Below are positions 34,430 to 44,027 of a DNA stretch of 64,000 nucleotides, in pieces. Made by a program: the position numbers and the translations under genes. The DNA lies in IMG/VR virus record IMGVR_UViG_3300028840_001302, positions 1 through 64,000 of that record; one strand, written 5' to 3'. A model generated the notes under the pieces. That model ran no database searches. It saw only the letters and a list, made by a program, of their open reading frames with translations, and was not told the origin of the DNA. The number at the start of each line of letters is the position of its first letter. Position 1 is the first letter of the stretch. The DNA comes from a virus.

Positions 34430-35196
34430 TGGCAAAAGGCCGTTCATGGGAGGTTATATCTAGCGGTGGATTCGTTCAAGTCGAACTCGACAAAAACGAA
34501 TTAAAGCAACTACTCGAATTCCATAAAAAGCTCCTTGAAAATGTGCGGTGGATACCTTCTAAAAATAATCCGTACCAACGGATTCAGAAGTATATGTATA
34601 TTTCTACCAAACAGAAGTTTAAACAGGAAGGTATCTCTCCATCCGGGAAAACAAAATGGTGGGGGAAGTGGACCGAGAAATACAGAGATTTTCGCGTCCG
34701 TATTATGAAACAACCTTCACCTATTTTGCAGTTGGACGGAACATACCGGAGTAAGAGTGGACAGGTTTACGTTTATAACCGAAGACTGATTAAATCGATT
34801 AAGAAGACCGCTCCGAATGCCGGGATGGTGATGCTCGAATCCAATACACCTTACTCTTGGATTCACCAGAAAGGTTCGGAAGGCGGTCCCTCAAGATGGG
34901 GTCGTGGTAAGATTCGCGGGAAAGAAAGAAAGTCCGGATTGCGGGATGATAATAAAAAATCTCCACGCAGAATAAAGAACAGGGGAGGAAAAAAGGGTTA
35001 TAAACGGGGAGCCAAGAGCAGGAGAAAAGGGATACCGCGCAGACCGTATTTTATCTGGATTAAAAGCGACATAACTTATGTCCATGCCGTTTTTAATCTT
35101 TTCTGGATTTCTCATTGGCAAGCTACAGGATTAAACTTTGACATGCAGCTAACGAATATTGGTGGAGGAGGAATCCAATTAGCCGGGATGATGTAA
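34429..35196 (+). CDS. Mu gpG-like virion morphogenesis / tail-completion protein
   Basis: 255 residues from GTG 34429. The family pattern is visible: ISPSGKTKWWGKWTEKYR, then ILQLDGTYRS (leucine/glycine strand), NTPYSWIHQKG and a late RRPYFIWI. It matches the Mu gpG/virion-morphogenesis group that joins tails to heads. A Lys/Arg-rich insertion (about 160-205) is longer than usual, and the C terminus ends in a hydrophobic Gly-rich tail. Confidence 0.72.
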   Translation: MAKGRSWEVISSGGFVQVELDKNELKQLLEFHKKLLENVRWIPSKNNPYQRIQKYMYISTKQKFKQEGISPSGKTKWWGKWTEKYRDFRVRIMKQPSPILQLDGTYRSKSGQVYVYNRRLIKSIKKTAPNAGMVMLESNTPYSWIHQKGSEGGPSRWGRGKIRGKERKSGLRDDNKKSPRRIKNRGGKKGYKRGAKSRRKGIPRRPYFIWIKSDITYVHAVFNLFWISHWQATGLNFDMQLTNIGGGGIQLAGMM

Positions 35197-35216
35197 GCAA
35201 CCTATAGGAAAACAGG

Positions 35217-35723
35217 ATGGCAGTTGAAACCAAATTTTCAATCATAAGTAAGATTATCACGGAGCTTCGTGATAATGGGAAATTGGATGCCGCTATCGCT
35301 ACAATTAATGCACAGATAGGCGGTCCGGTTTTACCATCTCCGCAATTTTATCATTTCGGGGACCGAGTGCTTGAGAAGAAACTGAAGAGGGGGCAATGGG
35401 TTCTCTGCGTTCTTTACGATAATACGACAACGGCGCAAGATGAGCGTAGATTCCGTTTAGAGGATTGGGCTTTTGCTTTGGTCGGCGTTATGCACGAAGG
35501 TAAGCAAGTTCTTTTGAACAAAAAAATAATCAAGGCCGAAGAAGCTTTGATACTCGCGGTTGATACAGAATTGACGCAGCAATTCCCTTTCCAATTTGAT
35601 GTAGAGACCGTGAAGGATATCGAGAAAACCGATTCGGGTTTGTCCACTTTAGATTATGTGGGAAACTCGTATTTTATGGAATGTTCACTTTCATTACGAA
35701 TTCGTACTGCGGTATGTAGATAA
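35217..35723 (+). CDS. Tail terminator-like protein
   Basis: 168 residues, mixed alpha/beta (helix FSIISKIITELRDNG, strands GQWVLCVLYD, FALVGVMHE). Size and place, just before tail tube genes, fit a tail-terminator protein that stops tube growth. No diagnostic motif. SD is a weak AGGAAA. Confidence 0.5.
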   Translation: MAVETKFSIISKIITELRDNGKLDAAIATINAQIGGPVLPSPQFYHFGDRVLEKKLKRGQWVLCVLYDNTTTAQDERRFRLEDWAFALVGVMHEGKQVLLNKKIIKAEEALILAVDTELTQQFPFQFDVETVKDIEKTDSGLSTLDYVGNSYFMECSLSLRIRTAVCR

Positions 35724-35738
35724 AAAAAGGAGGAGGCT

Positions 35739-36035
35739 ATGCCTTACAAAGTTCAGTTCAACGGGAAGGAAGGACAGAAGTTCAGTTTTCCGAACCCGGA
35801 TAACCCCTCAGAAAAGGTTAGCCTTGCAGCGGGGGAGTCACGGGAATTCGAGAAAGAACCGGAAATCGGAGAGCATCCTTACGTCAAGGTCAGTGGCAAG
35901 GGAAAACCGATTCCTGCACCAGAACCGGAGACCGAAGAGATGAGTGAAGAGGCTCCGAAGGAGGAGAAACCGAAAAAGAAAAAAGGCAAAAAGAAAAAGA
36001 AAGACAAGTCAATTGGAGAAGACCGAATCGGTTAA
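35739..36035 (+). CDS. Small structural protein with Lys-rich tail
   Basis: 98 residues. Beta-rich start (MPYKVQFNGKEGQ...), then a disordered tail rich in Pro/Glu and Lys (EEAPKEEKPKKKKG) ending SIGEDRIG. Similar in layout to the APKE-repeat protein at 33079. SD AAGGAGGAGG. Function unknown. Confidence 0.6.
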   Translation: MPYKVQFNGKEGQKFSFPNPDNPSEKVSLAAGESREFEKEPEIGEHPYVKVSGKGKPIPAPEPETEEMSEEAPKEEKPKKKKGKKKKKDKSIGEDRIG

Positions 36036-36061
36036 TCCATAAATCATAAGGAGGATTGAAA

Positions 36062-36841
36062 ATGTCATTGATTGCTCAAGGCGACCTCCAAAATCTAATC
36101 GACTCGATGGCGCAACAAGTAATTGAAGCGTTAGCGAAGTTCGACAATGATGGGAGTCTCGCTAATTCCATGACGCTAGGAGCGAAAAACAACCAAGACC
36201 GTTGTGTGGCTCTTGGGGATGCGGAACAGGAAGCGGATTTAATTCAGTCTGCTATCAACGCATTCAACTACTCGAAGGCTTACCCGCTTCTGTATGACCG
36301 GAGTAAAACACTCATTAATGCTTTGAATGTTCACATCCGGAAATACAATCTCGAAGGTATCAACGGATATCTCGGTTCGGCGGGTTTCCGTGCAGCCCCG
36401 GAGTTCACGGACATTCATCTCGCATCTGTTGGGACTTACCTGACTCCCGCGAATGTATGGCCTCCACTTTCTCCCACGAATGACGCACCTTACGGGATGG
36501 CTAAATTCGTAGGTTCCGGTCCGGGTGCGGGAACTTTTAATGCGGGTAACGTAATCGACTCGACCAAGTACGGCGGCGGTAATCTCGTTATTGAGAACAC
36601 GGGTGTCGGCGCACTTTCAGGTACGGTTGATTTCGATATCGACCTTGTTAAAGCAGACGGTACTACCGAGACCAAAAACGTAGTTGCCGACTCACTCGCT
36701 ATCGGAGCCACGTTGCCAATAGGTACGCCGGGAACGGACCAGTATGTTGAGGTAACGGATATCCGTATGAACAATGGCGCGGCTAACGACACTATTACCG
36801 TAAAGACAACGGCAGACCGCGATATCTCTGGTTCGCTGTAA
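36062..36841 (+). CDS. Tail protein with C-terminal Ig-like domain
   Basis: 259 residues from ATG 36062 (AAGGAGGATTGAAA). The N-terminal 130 residues are helical with a pattern of Ala/Asn, the C-terminal 115 form an Ig-like beta sandwich (NLVIENTGVGALSG, VDFDIDLVKADG, DTITVKTTADRDISG). Such C-terminal domains decorate tail or head surfaces. Could be a decoration or minor tail protein; the tail tube itself is more likely the next gene. Confidence 0.6.
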   Translation: MSLIAQGDLQNLIDSMAQQVIEALAKFDNDGSLANSMTLGAKNNQDRCVALGDAEQEADLIQSAINAFNYSKAYPLLYDRSKTLINALNVHIRKYNLEGINGYLGSAGFRAAPEFTDIHLASVGTYLTPANVWPPLSPTNDAPYGMAKFVGSGPGAGTFNAGNVIDSTKYGGGNLVIENTGVGALSGTVDFDIDLVKADGTTETKNVVADSLAIGATLPIGTPGTDQYVEVTDIRMNNGAANDTITVKTTADRDISGSL

Positions 36842-36897
36842 CCTAGAAAAAGTTTTGAACGAAAACTTTTCGATAACGTCCTGAAAGGAGAAACAAA

Positions 36898-37407
36898 ATG
36901 ACCGTGAATTGCCAAAACGTCCTAGTCGGCATCGGGGAATTCATTCTCGATGGTAACGACTTGGGAGCGACCAGTGGCGGGGTCAATGTCGAAAAGACGG
37001 TTGATATCTTTGAGAAGGAAGTGGACCAGTTGCTTGATGCTTGCGGTCTGGTTCCTACCAAATGGACTGTCACCGTAACGACCAACCTTGCCGAAGCGAC
37101 TCTTGCGAATTTAAAAATCGCATGGAATGAACCCGGAGCTATCAGCTTCCCAACCGCGAACACGAGACGCTTGCCTGTCGGATACACACAACAACTTCCG
37201 GAACATACTCTGGAATTTCGTGGTGTGAGTCCGGAAGGTTACGACAGAGCGGCACACTTCAGACGTGCCATTCAGTCAGCGGCATCCGCATGGATGGTCG
37301 GGAAAGGTGAAATGACGATGTTTCCGGTTTCCTTCCGGTGCTTGCCCGATGAGGCATTTGCACTCGAAGAAATCTACGGGGAAATCATCGACTATACCGC
37401 TCCGTAA
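36898..37407 (+). CDS. Major tail tube protein
   Basis: 169 residues. GEFILDGNDLGATSGGVNVEK near the N terminus is the usual start of siphovirus tail-tube subunits (strand, turn, LG-T-GGV), followed by VDQLLDACG and alternating beta strands. It polymerises around the tape measure to form the tail. SD GAAAGGAG. Codon use resembles that of the capsid gene, suggesting high expression. Confidence 0.75.
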   Translation: MTVNCQNVLVGIGEFILDGNDLGATSGGVNVEKTVDIFEKEVDQLLDACGLVPTKWTVTVTTNLAEATLANLKIAWNEPGAISFPTANTRRLPVGYTQQLPEHTLEFRGVSPEGYDRAAHFRRAIQSAASAWMVGKGEMTMFPVSFRCLPDEAFALEEIYGEIIDYTAP

Positions 37408-37446
37408 CCGAAGTAAAACACGAGACCTGTCAGAGAGGAGTCTGTT

Positions 37447-37959
37447 ATGGACGAAGTAAAAACAACAGATGAAAAAACGCCAGAGGCAAGTGCCGATGTA
37501 ACACCGGAGGAATTACCTGAAATTACGACTCCGGAAAAAAGCGGAGAGTTATCTTCGCGTGAAGAGCTTAAAGTATTGAGTAAAAAACCGTTCACCTTCG
37601 AGATGGAAGGACGCGAAATTACTTTGCGTCCTATCCGTCTCGAAGATTTGGACGATGTTCTCGATTCGTTTGTTGAACTCTTTTCGAGTATAGCAAACAG
37701 AGAAAGTGACGGGAAAATTCTCGATATTAAAAAGGGAATAGACCCTTCCGCTCTATTGCTTCTCGGTTCAGCGAGAAAAGCCGTGAGTGAAATTCTCGGA
37801 ATACTCACTGATACCGATTCTGATTTCATCTCAGGTTTATCATTGGTGGATGTGAGTATTCTCATCCGCGCATTCGTTGAGATGAATCAGTTGGAGTTCA
37901 TCATCGAAAATTTTTCGGCAGTAGCCTCAAGGTTGAACGAACTGATGTCGAAGGTATAG
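37447..37959 (+). CDS. Tail assembly chaperone (G-type, zero frame)
   Basis: 170 residues: a disordered acidic start, then a helical core (FTFEMEGREITLRPIRLEDL ..., SILIRAFVEMNQ). Position between tail tube and tape measure is the usual place of the G/GT chaperones. A -1 slippery heptamer at 37908-37914 lies at codons 155-156. The -1 frame is open from 37881 to 38435, so ribosomes can make a 329-residue fusion. SD AGAGAGGAG. Confidence 0.72.
   Translation: MDEVKTTDEKTPEASADVTPEELPEITTPEKSGELSSREELKVLSKKPFTFEMEGREITLRPIRLEDLDDVLDSFVELFSSIANRESDGKILDIKKGIDPSALLLLGSARKAVSEILGILTDTDSDFISGLSLVDVSILIRAFVEMNQLEFIIENFSAVASRLNELMSKV
37908..37914 (+). promoter_or_regulatory. Programmed -1 frameshift site AAATTTT
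   Basis: Read A AAT TTT in the zero frame, fitting X XXY YYZ. The next stop in the zero frame is 43 nt downstream, and the -1 frame continues to the T part. No start codon with an SD precedes the T part, as expected for a G-GT fusion. Confidence 0.7.
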
Positions 37960-38435
37960 AATTAAAAGAAGGTGGGGATGGAACTCCTTCGGGAAAAAAA
38001 GACCTTGAATTCGTTGGAGAAGAATCCGCACGTTCTATAACTTGGGGTGAAATTTACGAGACCTTCGCAAGCGCATACGGTTGGAGTCCGGAACAAGTCG
38101 GACGTTTGACTCTAGCTCAATGTCTGATTTATATGGACCATCGAGTGAAGCGTATAGGTCGATATTGGGATACCGCCGAAAAAATCGTGTCTAGCTTTTT
38201 TGGCTCTTCCGATAAGAACTCTCCGAACATACCAGTACCAAAAGGAACTTTTCAGGATATCGAAAGTATCCAATTGTCGCCCGAAGTAATGCGCGAAGCG
38301 GCAGAAAAGATGAAAGCGAAAAGACCTGACGGAAGTTTTAAAGACGGGTATGTGAATCATAAGATTGTAAAAAAAGTTGCCCCGTGGAAGAAGGGTAAAA
38401 AGAATGCCGGAAACGACACTAACACTAAGGCTTAA
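37914..38435 (+). CDS. Tail assembly chaperone, T part (-1 frame)
   Basis: About 173 residues read after frameshifting. Between the slip site and the first ATG (38106) lies ITWGEIYETFASAYGWSPEQVGRLTLAQC, typical of chaperone T domains that bind the tape measure. The C-terminal third is Lys-rich. It overlaps the tape measure start by 32 nt. Calling a separate gene from ATG 38106 would lose the conserved part. Confidence 0.7.
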   Translation, partial: FGSSLKVERTDVEGIELKEGGDGTPSGKKDLEFVGEESARSITWGEIYETFASAYGWSPEQVGRLTLAQCLIYMDHRVKRIGRYWDTAEKIVSSFFGSSDKNSPNIPVPKGTFQDIESIQLSPEVMREAAEKMKAKRPDGSFKDGYVNHKIVKKVAPWKKGKKNAGNDTNTKA

Positions 38436-41400
38436 AGCTAAGACTCAGGACATCGAGAAAAAAGTCCGTAAGACTCAGGGAGTCTTTAAAGGTTTTAGCG
38501 ATAAAGTGAATAAGAGTCTAGGTCGTATTGTAATGACCTTCGGAAATGTTATGGGAGGTCTTCGTGCATTAGGTCGCGCTTTCAGTAATGTCGTGATGGC
38601 AGGAGTGGATTTTGAATACCAGATGGCGAAGGTATCCACGATGTTGTATGGACAAATGGATGCCCTTGACGGTCTGGAACAAGGCGTACTCGACCTCTCA
38701 ATTCAATTCGGTGAAACAACAGAGAACTTAACTAACGGACTCTATCAAATTCTTTCTGCACAGGTAGCCGCGAAGGATTCTTTGGAAGTCCTTCGTGTCG
38801 CAACCAAACTGGCAATCGGCGGTTTCACGGATGCAACGGCGGCAGCACAAACTATTGTGCAAGTATTAAAAGCATATCAGTTAGAGGCCGACCAAGCGGC
38901 GGCGGTAGCGGAAGTTTTGGCAAGGATTCAGTGGAAAGGTATTACCACTGTTAATCAATTAACGCAATCGTTGGGTCAGGTACTTACCAACTCGAAACAG
39001 GCCGGGATTTCTTTTGAGGAACTCGGTGCGGCGATTACAACGGCTACTCGTGCTGGTCTTCCTACTGCCGAAGCAATCACCGCGATAAACAAAGCCATGC
39101 TTGCTCTCGCGGGTCCGACTGAAAGACAAACCGAACTCTTCAAAGAACTCGGTATCGAAGCGGATGCCAACGGTGCGAAATTTAAAGACTTCGGACATCT
39201 GCTTGAAATGATAACCAATAATTCTGAAGTAACCAACCGAGCAATTAAAGAAATCTTCGGTATCCGTGGTCAACGTGCAATCAACGCAATGCGAACCGCA
39301 GCGAAAGAATTTGCTAAAGACCTTAAGGTAATGCGCGGAGAAATTGCGGGGAATGTCAGTATCCTCCAATTTATGTTTGAGCGCATGGAGACTACAACGT
39401 GGATGGCGATTCGGAGATTTAAAGCATCTATCAGAGCCTTTATCATTAAAGGTATGAAGGATGCTCTACCAACATTAAAAGCGGCGTTCAATTATCTTAC
39501 TACCATGTTCAAACAACTAGACCCTAAAGGTATAGGAAGTTTCATGGAAGGGATAATCATATTAGGTGTCAAAATTCTAAATATATTAGAAAAAATAATA
39601 TTTTATGTAAACTACATCGTAAGAACGCTTGCAATTAAATTTAAAGTAGTCGGACAATTATTCGCGGAAGGTAAATGGATGGATGCTCTCGCATCGTTAT
39701 TCGGGAGTACGGAAGATGCCATCGAGAGACTCTATCAATATGGTCAGAAAAAAGGCAAGAAAGCATTATGGAATGCCGCCGTTGCCATGATGCAAGCCCA
39801 ACAATCATTAAGAAATAATCTCAATCGGGGATTAAGTCAAGCCGAAAAAAGATGGCAGGATTTTATCTCCGGGAATCTTGAGCATCTTGACAGAGCGGAA
39901 CAGGATGTCTATAAAAAGATTGATTATGGTCCGATTCCTCTTGCAAAAAAACGTCTCAGTGAAGCAAAGCAATCTGCAAAGGAATTAAAAGTCGAAGTTG
40001 AAAATGCGATTGCGAAATTAAAATTAAGCGGCATGACTCAATTCGAGATTATGGCGAAGTCCATAGCAACATATAAAGAATTTCTAAAGTTGCTTAAGGA
40101 GGAGTATCCCGCTTCGATAAAAATTCAAACGGAGGTTATGAAGAAACTCGCGGCACTTCAATTGAAATTCACATTGACCCGTGAACGTGAAGCAAAAAAA
40201 GCATTCAATAATGAGATGCGAAGAATCAAGATGTTGACCGATGATGAAGAAAAATTAACAATGTTAAAAATCGCATCCATTCGGAAGTGGATAAAAGAAT
40301 TCAAACATGGCGGCGAACAATATAAATTGATGTATGCCGAGCTTATGAAGCTCGAAAAAGACCTTGCCATCATTCGCCGTGAAGGTCAGATAAAACAGAT
40401 GGAAGACCAACTCGCATGGCTTGAAGTTATAGACGCGCATGAAATCGAGAAGGCCAAAACGCGGGTATCTTACTATAAAAAGATGATGGACAAGTTTAAA
40501 CATAGTGAAGAAGAGTTCCGTAAATATTATTTCAAAGCAAAAAAAGCGGAACTCGAATTGGATAAACTTATCGCGGAACAGAAAAAGAAAATTCTTGAGC
40601 AACACCAGACCGAGAAGATGAAAAAACTTAAGGAAGATATCGAAGCATACAAAGCACGGGCGAGACTCCTTATCGGTGACGAAAAGAAATATCAGAGGAT
40701 TATGGGTGATGTCCGGAAGGGTGAAGCGCAGTTAGCGAAAGCACAATTGCGTCAAGCAATTAATACCTCCAAACGGATGAAGGGAATGTCCGATGAGGAG
40801 CATTACCGAAATCTTGAACGCGCAAAAATACAAGCTGAAGATGTAATGAAGAATGCAAAATTAACTAAAAAGGAAAAAGCGGCTGTTAAAAAATTCATGG
40901 ACAAAATGGATAAGGAGCGCGAAGAACTTCTTAAAAAACAATCGAAGGAAGAGCAAGAGCGTTGGAAAGATGATGAGCAACTCGCGGATGAGATGCGCGA
41001 GATGGACCTTTCCGAAACCGAAAAGCGTTGGCAGGAAAATGAAAAGCTCCGGCAACAACAGGAAGGCATACTCGAAGAAATCGCAAAGAAGATGGCAGAC
41101 GTTAAAGGGCGTATGGTTAGTATGTGGGAAGAGTTAATGACAAAGATGTACGAGAAGGGAAGCGGGTTCGTTGATAAAATGAAGGAGAAACTTGGGGAAC
41201 TCGGCAAAGCTCTCGGTCTTCCTGAAGGCGGCATCGGTGAATGGATGAAAACAGCGGGGGAAATGGCGAAGAAGTTGGGCGAAGGTCCGAAGGGAAAAAC
41301 TCCGGAAGAAGACGTAGCCAAAAAATTAAAGGACGCGGAACAAAGAAATCTCGAACTCTCGGATGAAATACAGGCGAAAGGTATAGAACTTGCACAATTA

Positions 41401-41730
41401 CGCAAAAAAATTGAAGAACTAAAAGCAATATGGAGAAAAAAAGGTACTCCTGAAGATATGCTCGAAGCGTCCGTGATAGATATTATAACCGCGAAAAGGG
41501 AAGAAAAGAAACTCCAAGCGGAGTTAACCAAACTTCAGCAGGAAGCGCAAACGAGAAAACAACAACTTGAGGATATCAAAAAACTTCTCGCGGATAAACA
41601 AGGTGATATAAACCTCAAGATTGATAAAATTATTATCGAGAGAATTGACGATGCTCTCGAAGCAAGGGAAACCGCAAGAGATGTCGCGGGTTATGTCGTA
41701 GATGAAATTCAGCAAAGGATGAGAACCTAA
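38404..41730 (+). CDS. Tail tape measure protein
   Basis: 1108 residues from ATG 38404. Residues about 70-310 match the TP901-type core (DFEYQMAKVSTMLYGQ; VLDLSIQFGETTENL; GISFEELGAAITTATRAGL; FKDFGHLLEMI; GIRGQRAINAM). A hydrophobic stretch follows near 380-420 (IIILGVKILNILEKIIFYVNYIV), then long charged coiled coils. It sets tail length; at roughly 0.15 nm per residue a tail of about 160 nm would be expected. No lysozyme or peptidase domain is evident. Confidence 0.88.
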   Translation: MPETTLTLRLKAKTQDIEKKVRKTQGVFKGFSDKVNKSLGRIVMTFGNVMGGLRALGRAFSNVVMAGVDFEYQMAKVSTMLYGQMDALDGLEQGVLDLSIQFGETTENLTNGLYQILSAQVAAKDSLEVLRVATKLAIGGFTDATAAAQTIVQVLKAYQLEADQAAAVAEVLARIQWKGITTVNQLTQSLGQVLTNSKQAGISFEELGAAITTATRAGLPTAEAITAINKAMLALAGPTERQTELFKELGIEADANGAKFKDFGHLLEMITNNSEVTNRAIKEIFGIRGQRAINAMRTAAKEFAKDLKVMRGEIAGNVSILQFMFERMETTTWMAIRRFKASIRAFIIKGMKDALPTLKAAFNYLTTMFKQLDPKGIGSFMEGIIILGVKILNILEKIIFYVNYIVRTLAIKFKVVGQLFAEGKWMDALASLFGSTEDAIERLYQYGQKKGKKALWNAAVAMMQAQQSLRNNLNRGLSQAEKRWQDFISGNLEHLDRAEQDVYKKIDYGPIPLAKKRLSEAKQSAKELKVEVENAIAKLKLSGMTQFEIMAKSIATYKEFLKLLKEEYPASIKIQTEVMKKLAALQLKFTLTREREAKKAFNNEMRRIKMLTDDEEKLTMLKIASIRKWIKEFKHGGEQYKLMYAELMKLEKDLAIIRREGQIKQMEDQLAWLEVIDAHEIEKAKTRVSYYKKMMDKFKHSEEEFRKYYFKAKKAELELDKLIAEQKKKILEQHQTEKMKKLKEDIEAYKARARLLIGDEKKYQRIMGDVRKGEAQLAKAQLRQAINTSKRMKGMSDEEHYRNLERAKIQAEDVMKNAKLTKKEKAAVKKFMDKMDKEREELLKKQSKEEQERWKDDEQLADEMREMDLSETEKRWQENEKLRQQQEGILEEIAKKMADVKGRMVSMWEELMTKMYEKGSGFVDKMKEKLGELGKALGLPEGGIGEWMKTAGEMAKKLGEGPKGKTPEEDVAKKLKDAEQRNLELSDEIQAKGIELAQLRKKIEELKAIWRKKGTPEDMLEASVIDIITAKREEKKLQAELTKLQQEAQTRKQQLEDIKKLLADKQGDINLKIDKIIIERIDDALEARETARDVAGYVVDEIQQRMRT

Positions 41731-43548
41731 ATGGGTCGGCATATTCAATTAGACGGTCCAACATCCGGAAGTCCGGGAGGCAACCCACCTCAGCCGAAAG
41801 GTGGAGAAGTCCCGAAAAGTTGTAAGCAACTTCCTGATTGGTCTATCTATATGGATTTCACTCCCGAAGAACTTGCAAAGATGAAAGAGAATAACTCAAG
41901 TCCGACCAAATATTTTGCTCCGGGTGCTGGTCCATTCAACCTATATGTTTATCCCTCTTTTGAAGGTGAACCGATAAATTATTCTGAAGGTGGTCAACCT
42001 GAAGGTGAGAGTGGGCCTCCCTCCGGAAAGCTTCAAGAGCAGGGGGACCAGAAAGAACGTGTGCGTGGAGAAATGGACCCCGGATGGAATCGTGCGGCGG
42101 GTCCGGGATTCGTAACTCGTGGTACGAATGAATTAAAGGGTCCGGTTACTGAAAGCGAAGTAAAAATAAGAGACCCTAAAAAAGATTCTCTTCGTAAAAA
42201 AATTAAAAAGAAAATCGAAGATACTCCGTTGGATGAAGCGGTCCATGATATCGTTTCAGAAAACATCCCCGGTATAAATACATATTATATCGAAGATTTC
42301 AGTACGATTATTGTTGAGGATATGACATTCCAAGAAACATTTGTCAGCACCGCGCTTAATCGTCTCTCACTTTTAGGTCAAGCGGATTGGATGATTCTCG
42401 GAGATGAATTTTGGTTTTTCAGACCTGAAGACCATTTTAATACGGAAGACCTTACCACTCAAGCAGGACACGGCAGCACATTACATTCTTTCGCTCCGGG
42501 TTATGGACCATCCGTACCCGGACCAAGTTTTCCTCCACCTCCTCCCGGAACCCCTACCATTCAAAGAGGAACGGCGAAGCGCACGGATGATACCAGTGAA
42601 CAAAAAAATGTAGTGCAGGTTTTTAATCCGAAAAAGAAAACGCCGAGACAGGAAACACCTCTTTATTATGATGATGAGGCTCACATTTCCTATCCTCCTG
42701 CACCGGAGGAGGGTTTTGATGTTTATTATTTCCATGACGGGGAGATTCCCTACTTGGAACAGATTCCGGTTTTTGAACATTGGATAGACGATACGGATGT
42801 TGCCCCATATTCTGCACCGCAAATTTCCGGACCGACTTTCTCCGTAGGGACTCATACATGCGTTGCATGGTTGGATATGTCGAATTGTGGTCCGTGTTCA
42901 AGAATTTTTAGATTAACTACGAGTGAAGACCCCCCTGTTAGATTTACAATGCCCCCTCCGTGGATAGGACCACCTACTGATTCTTTGTTCGTAGATTATT
43001 ATTACGAACAAACTGAATTTTACACCGTGAGCGACCCTGAAAGTATTGCCGAATATGGTGAATTAATGTTCCGTATAGTTACACCAGCGGGACATTCTTC
43101 GCAGGAAATGAGAGCATTAGCGGAGGCAATTCTTCGGGAATATTCACAACCTAGAACCCATTTCCAATGTTGCGTTTTCGCTCCGAGATATGAACTTGGA
43201 GATTCGGTTAATGTGAATGTTCCAGAACTCGATTTAAACAATCAAGTAATGCCGATATGGAAAACGGTATTACGTTTTGATATGAAAAACAAAGACCGCT
43301 ATTTCCCCGGTATCCAAGAACTGCATCTCGGAAAAAAACCGATGGAGATTGGAGATTTTTTAGGTCAATATTTAGAAGACCGTATAGCGGGATTGGAAGA
43401 ACCATATTATCGTACACGACCTCCTCTCCGTGACGTTGTTGTTTATCGTGAAGAGATTACTTTATATGAACAGTATAGATTTGAGTATAGTGAACCGGGA
43501 GAAGGTATAGGAACATCAGTAATCGGAACTGGAACGATAGGACCATAA
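41731..43548 (+). CDS. Tail tip / hub protein
   Basis: 605 residues. Middle segment (about 180-255) and the last 180 residues carry the beta structure; SIAEYGELMFRIVTPAG, ALAEAILREYSQPR and ELGDSVNVNVPEL resemble the C-terminal domain of phage hub proteins of the gp27/Tal superfamily. Long Pro/Gly-rich linkers (SFPPPPPGTPTI) separate them. Three Cys near CVAWLDMSNCGPC could bind metal. The end repeats IG units (GTSVIGTGTIGP). Start ATG follows the tape measure stop directly. Confidence 0.6.
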   Translation: MGRHIQLDGPTSGSPGGNPPQPKGGEVPKSCKQLPDWSIYMDFTPEELAKMKENNSSPTKYFAPGAGPFNLYVYPSFEGEPINYSEGGQPEGESGPPSGKLQEQGDQKERVRGEMDPGWNRAAGPGFVTRGTNELKGPVTESEVKIRDPKKDSLRKKIKKKIEDTPLDEAVHDIVSENIPGINTYYIEDFSTIIVEDMTFQETFVSTALNRLSLLGQADWMILGDEFWFFRPEDHFNTEDLTTQAGHGSTLHSFAPGYGPSVPGPSFPPPPPGTPTIQRGTAKRTDDTSEQKNVVQVFNPKKKTPRQETPLYYDDEAHISYPPAPEEGFDVYYFHDGEIPYLEQIPVFEHWIDDTDVAPYSAPQISGPTFSVGTHTCVAWLDMSNCGPCSRIFRLTTSEDPPVRFTMPPPWIGPPTDSLFVDYYYEQTEFYTVSDPESIAEYGELMFRIVTPAGHSSQEMRALAEAILREYSQPRTHFQCCVFAPRYELGDSVNVNVPELDLNNQVMPIWKTVLRFDMKNKDRYFPGIQELHLGKKPMEIGDFLGQYLEDRIAGLEEPYYRTRPPLRDVVVYREEITLYEQYRFEYSEPGEGIGTSVIGTGTIGP

Positions 43549-43549
43549 A

Positions 43550-44017
43550 ATGCTTACGAACAAAGGAAGATTACTGTTCGCAAAAATGCTTGCCGGGAAT
43601 CTCCCGACAGGCGACCCATATTGTGAACTTGGAACAGATGATACCCCTCCGGATAGAACCGATGAAGATTTATATGCAGGATACTTTCGGAAGGTTGCTT
43701 CCGTTTCTTACGAACATAATATTCTGTATTTTGAATGTCAGTTTGATGGAAGTGAGGGTACACCTCCCTCCGGAGAAATCCAAGAGGTCGCATTCTTTTG
43801 GGATAACGCCGATGGAACTCTTGGGACCGGAGAAATGTTTGCCCGGATGCTTGTGATTCCGGGAAGACCAAAACCAGCGGGAAGTATTTTCGTGGTGAAG
43901 TGGCAAGCTTACATTGGTCAATGTGAATTCCTTGAAACTCCGGTTGTGCCTCCTGTACCCCCAACGGGCGAAAACAGAATAGGTGAGGCAAGAATCGGTG
44001 AAGGTGAAATAGAGTAG
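43550..44017 (+). CDS. Minor tail protein
   Basis: 155 residues, ATG one base after the preceding stop. Beta-rich (ILYFECQFDG, EVAFFWDN, FVVKWQAYIG), with LTNKGRLLFAKMLAG at the N terminus, a start typical of small baseplate/fibre-base proteins. The C terminus ends in RIGEARIGEGEIE, echoing the ends of two other structural proteins. Probable fibre-attachment or tip component. Confidence 0.55.
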   Translation: MLTNKGRLLFAKMLAGNLPTGDPYCELGTDDTPPDRTDEDLYAGYFRKVASVSYEHNILYFECQFDGSEGTPPSGEIQEVAFFWDNADGTLGTGEMFARMLVIPGRPKPAGSIFVVKWQAYIGQCEFLETPVVPPVPPTGENRIGEARIGEGEIE

Positions 44018-44027
44018 GGAGCATAAC

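Noticed and set aside
40803-41531. 242-residue open frame on the - strand
   Set aside because: Lies antisense inside the tape measure gene. Ser/Phe-rich composition is the shadow of Lys/Glu-rich coding; no SD.
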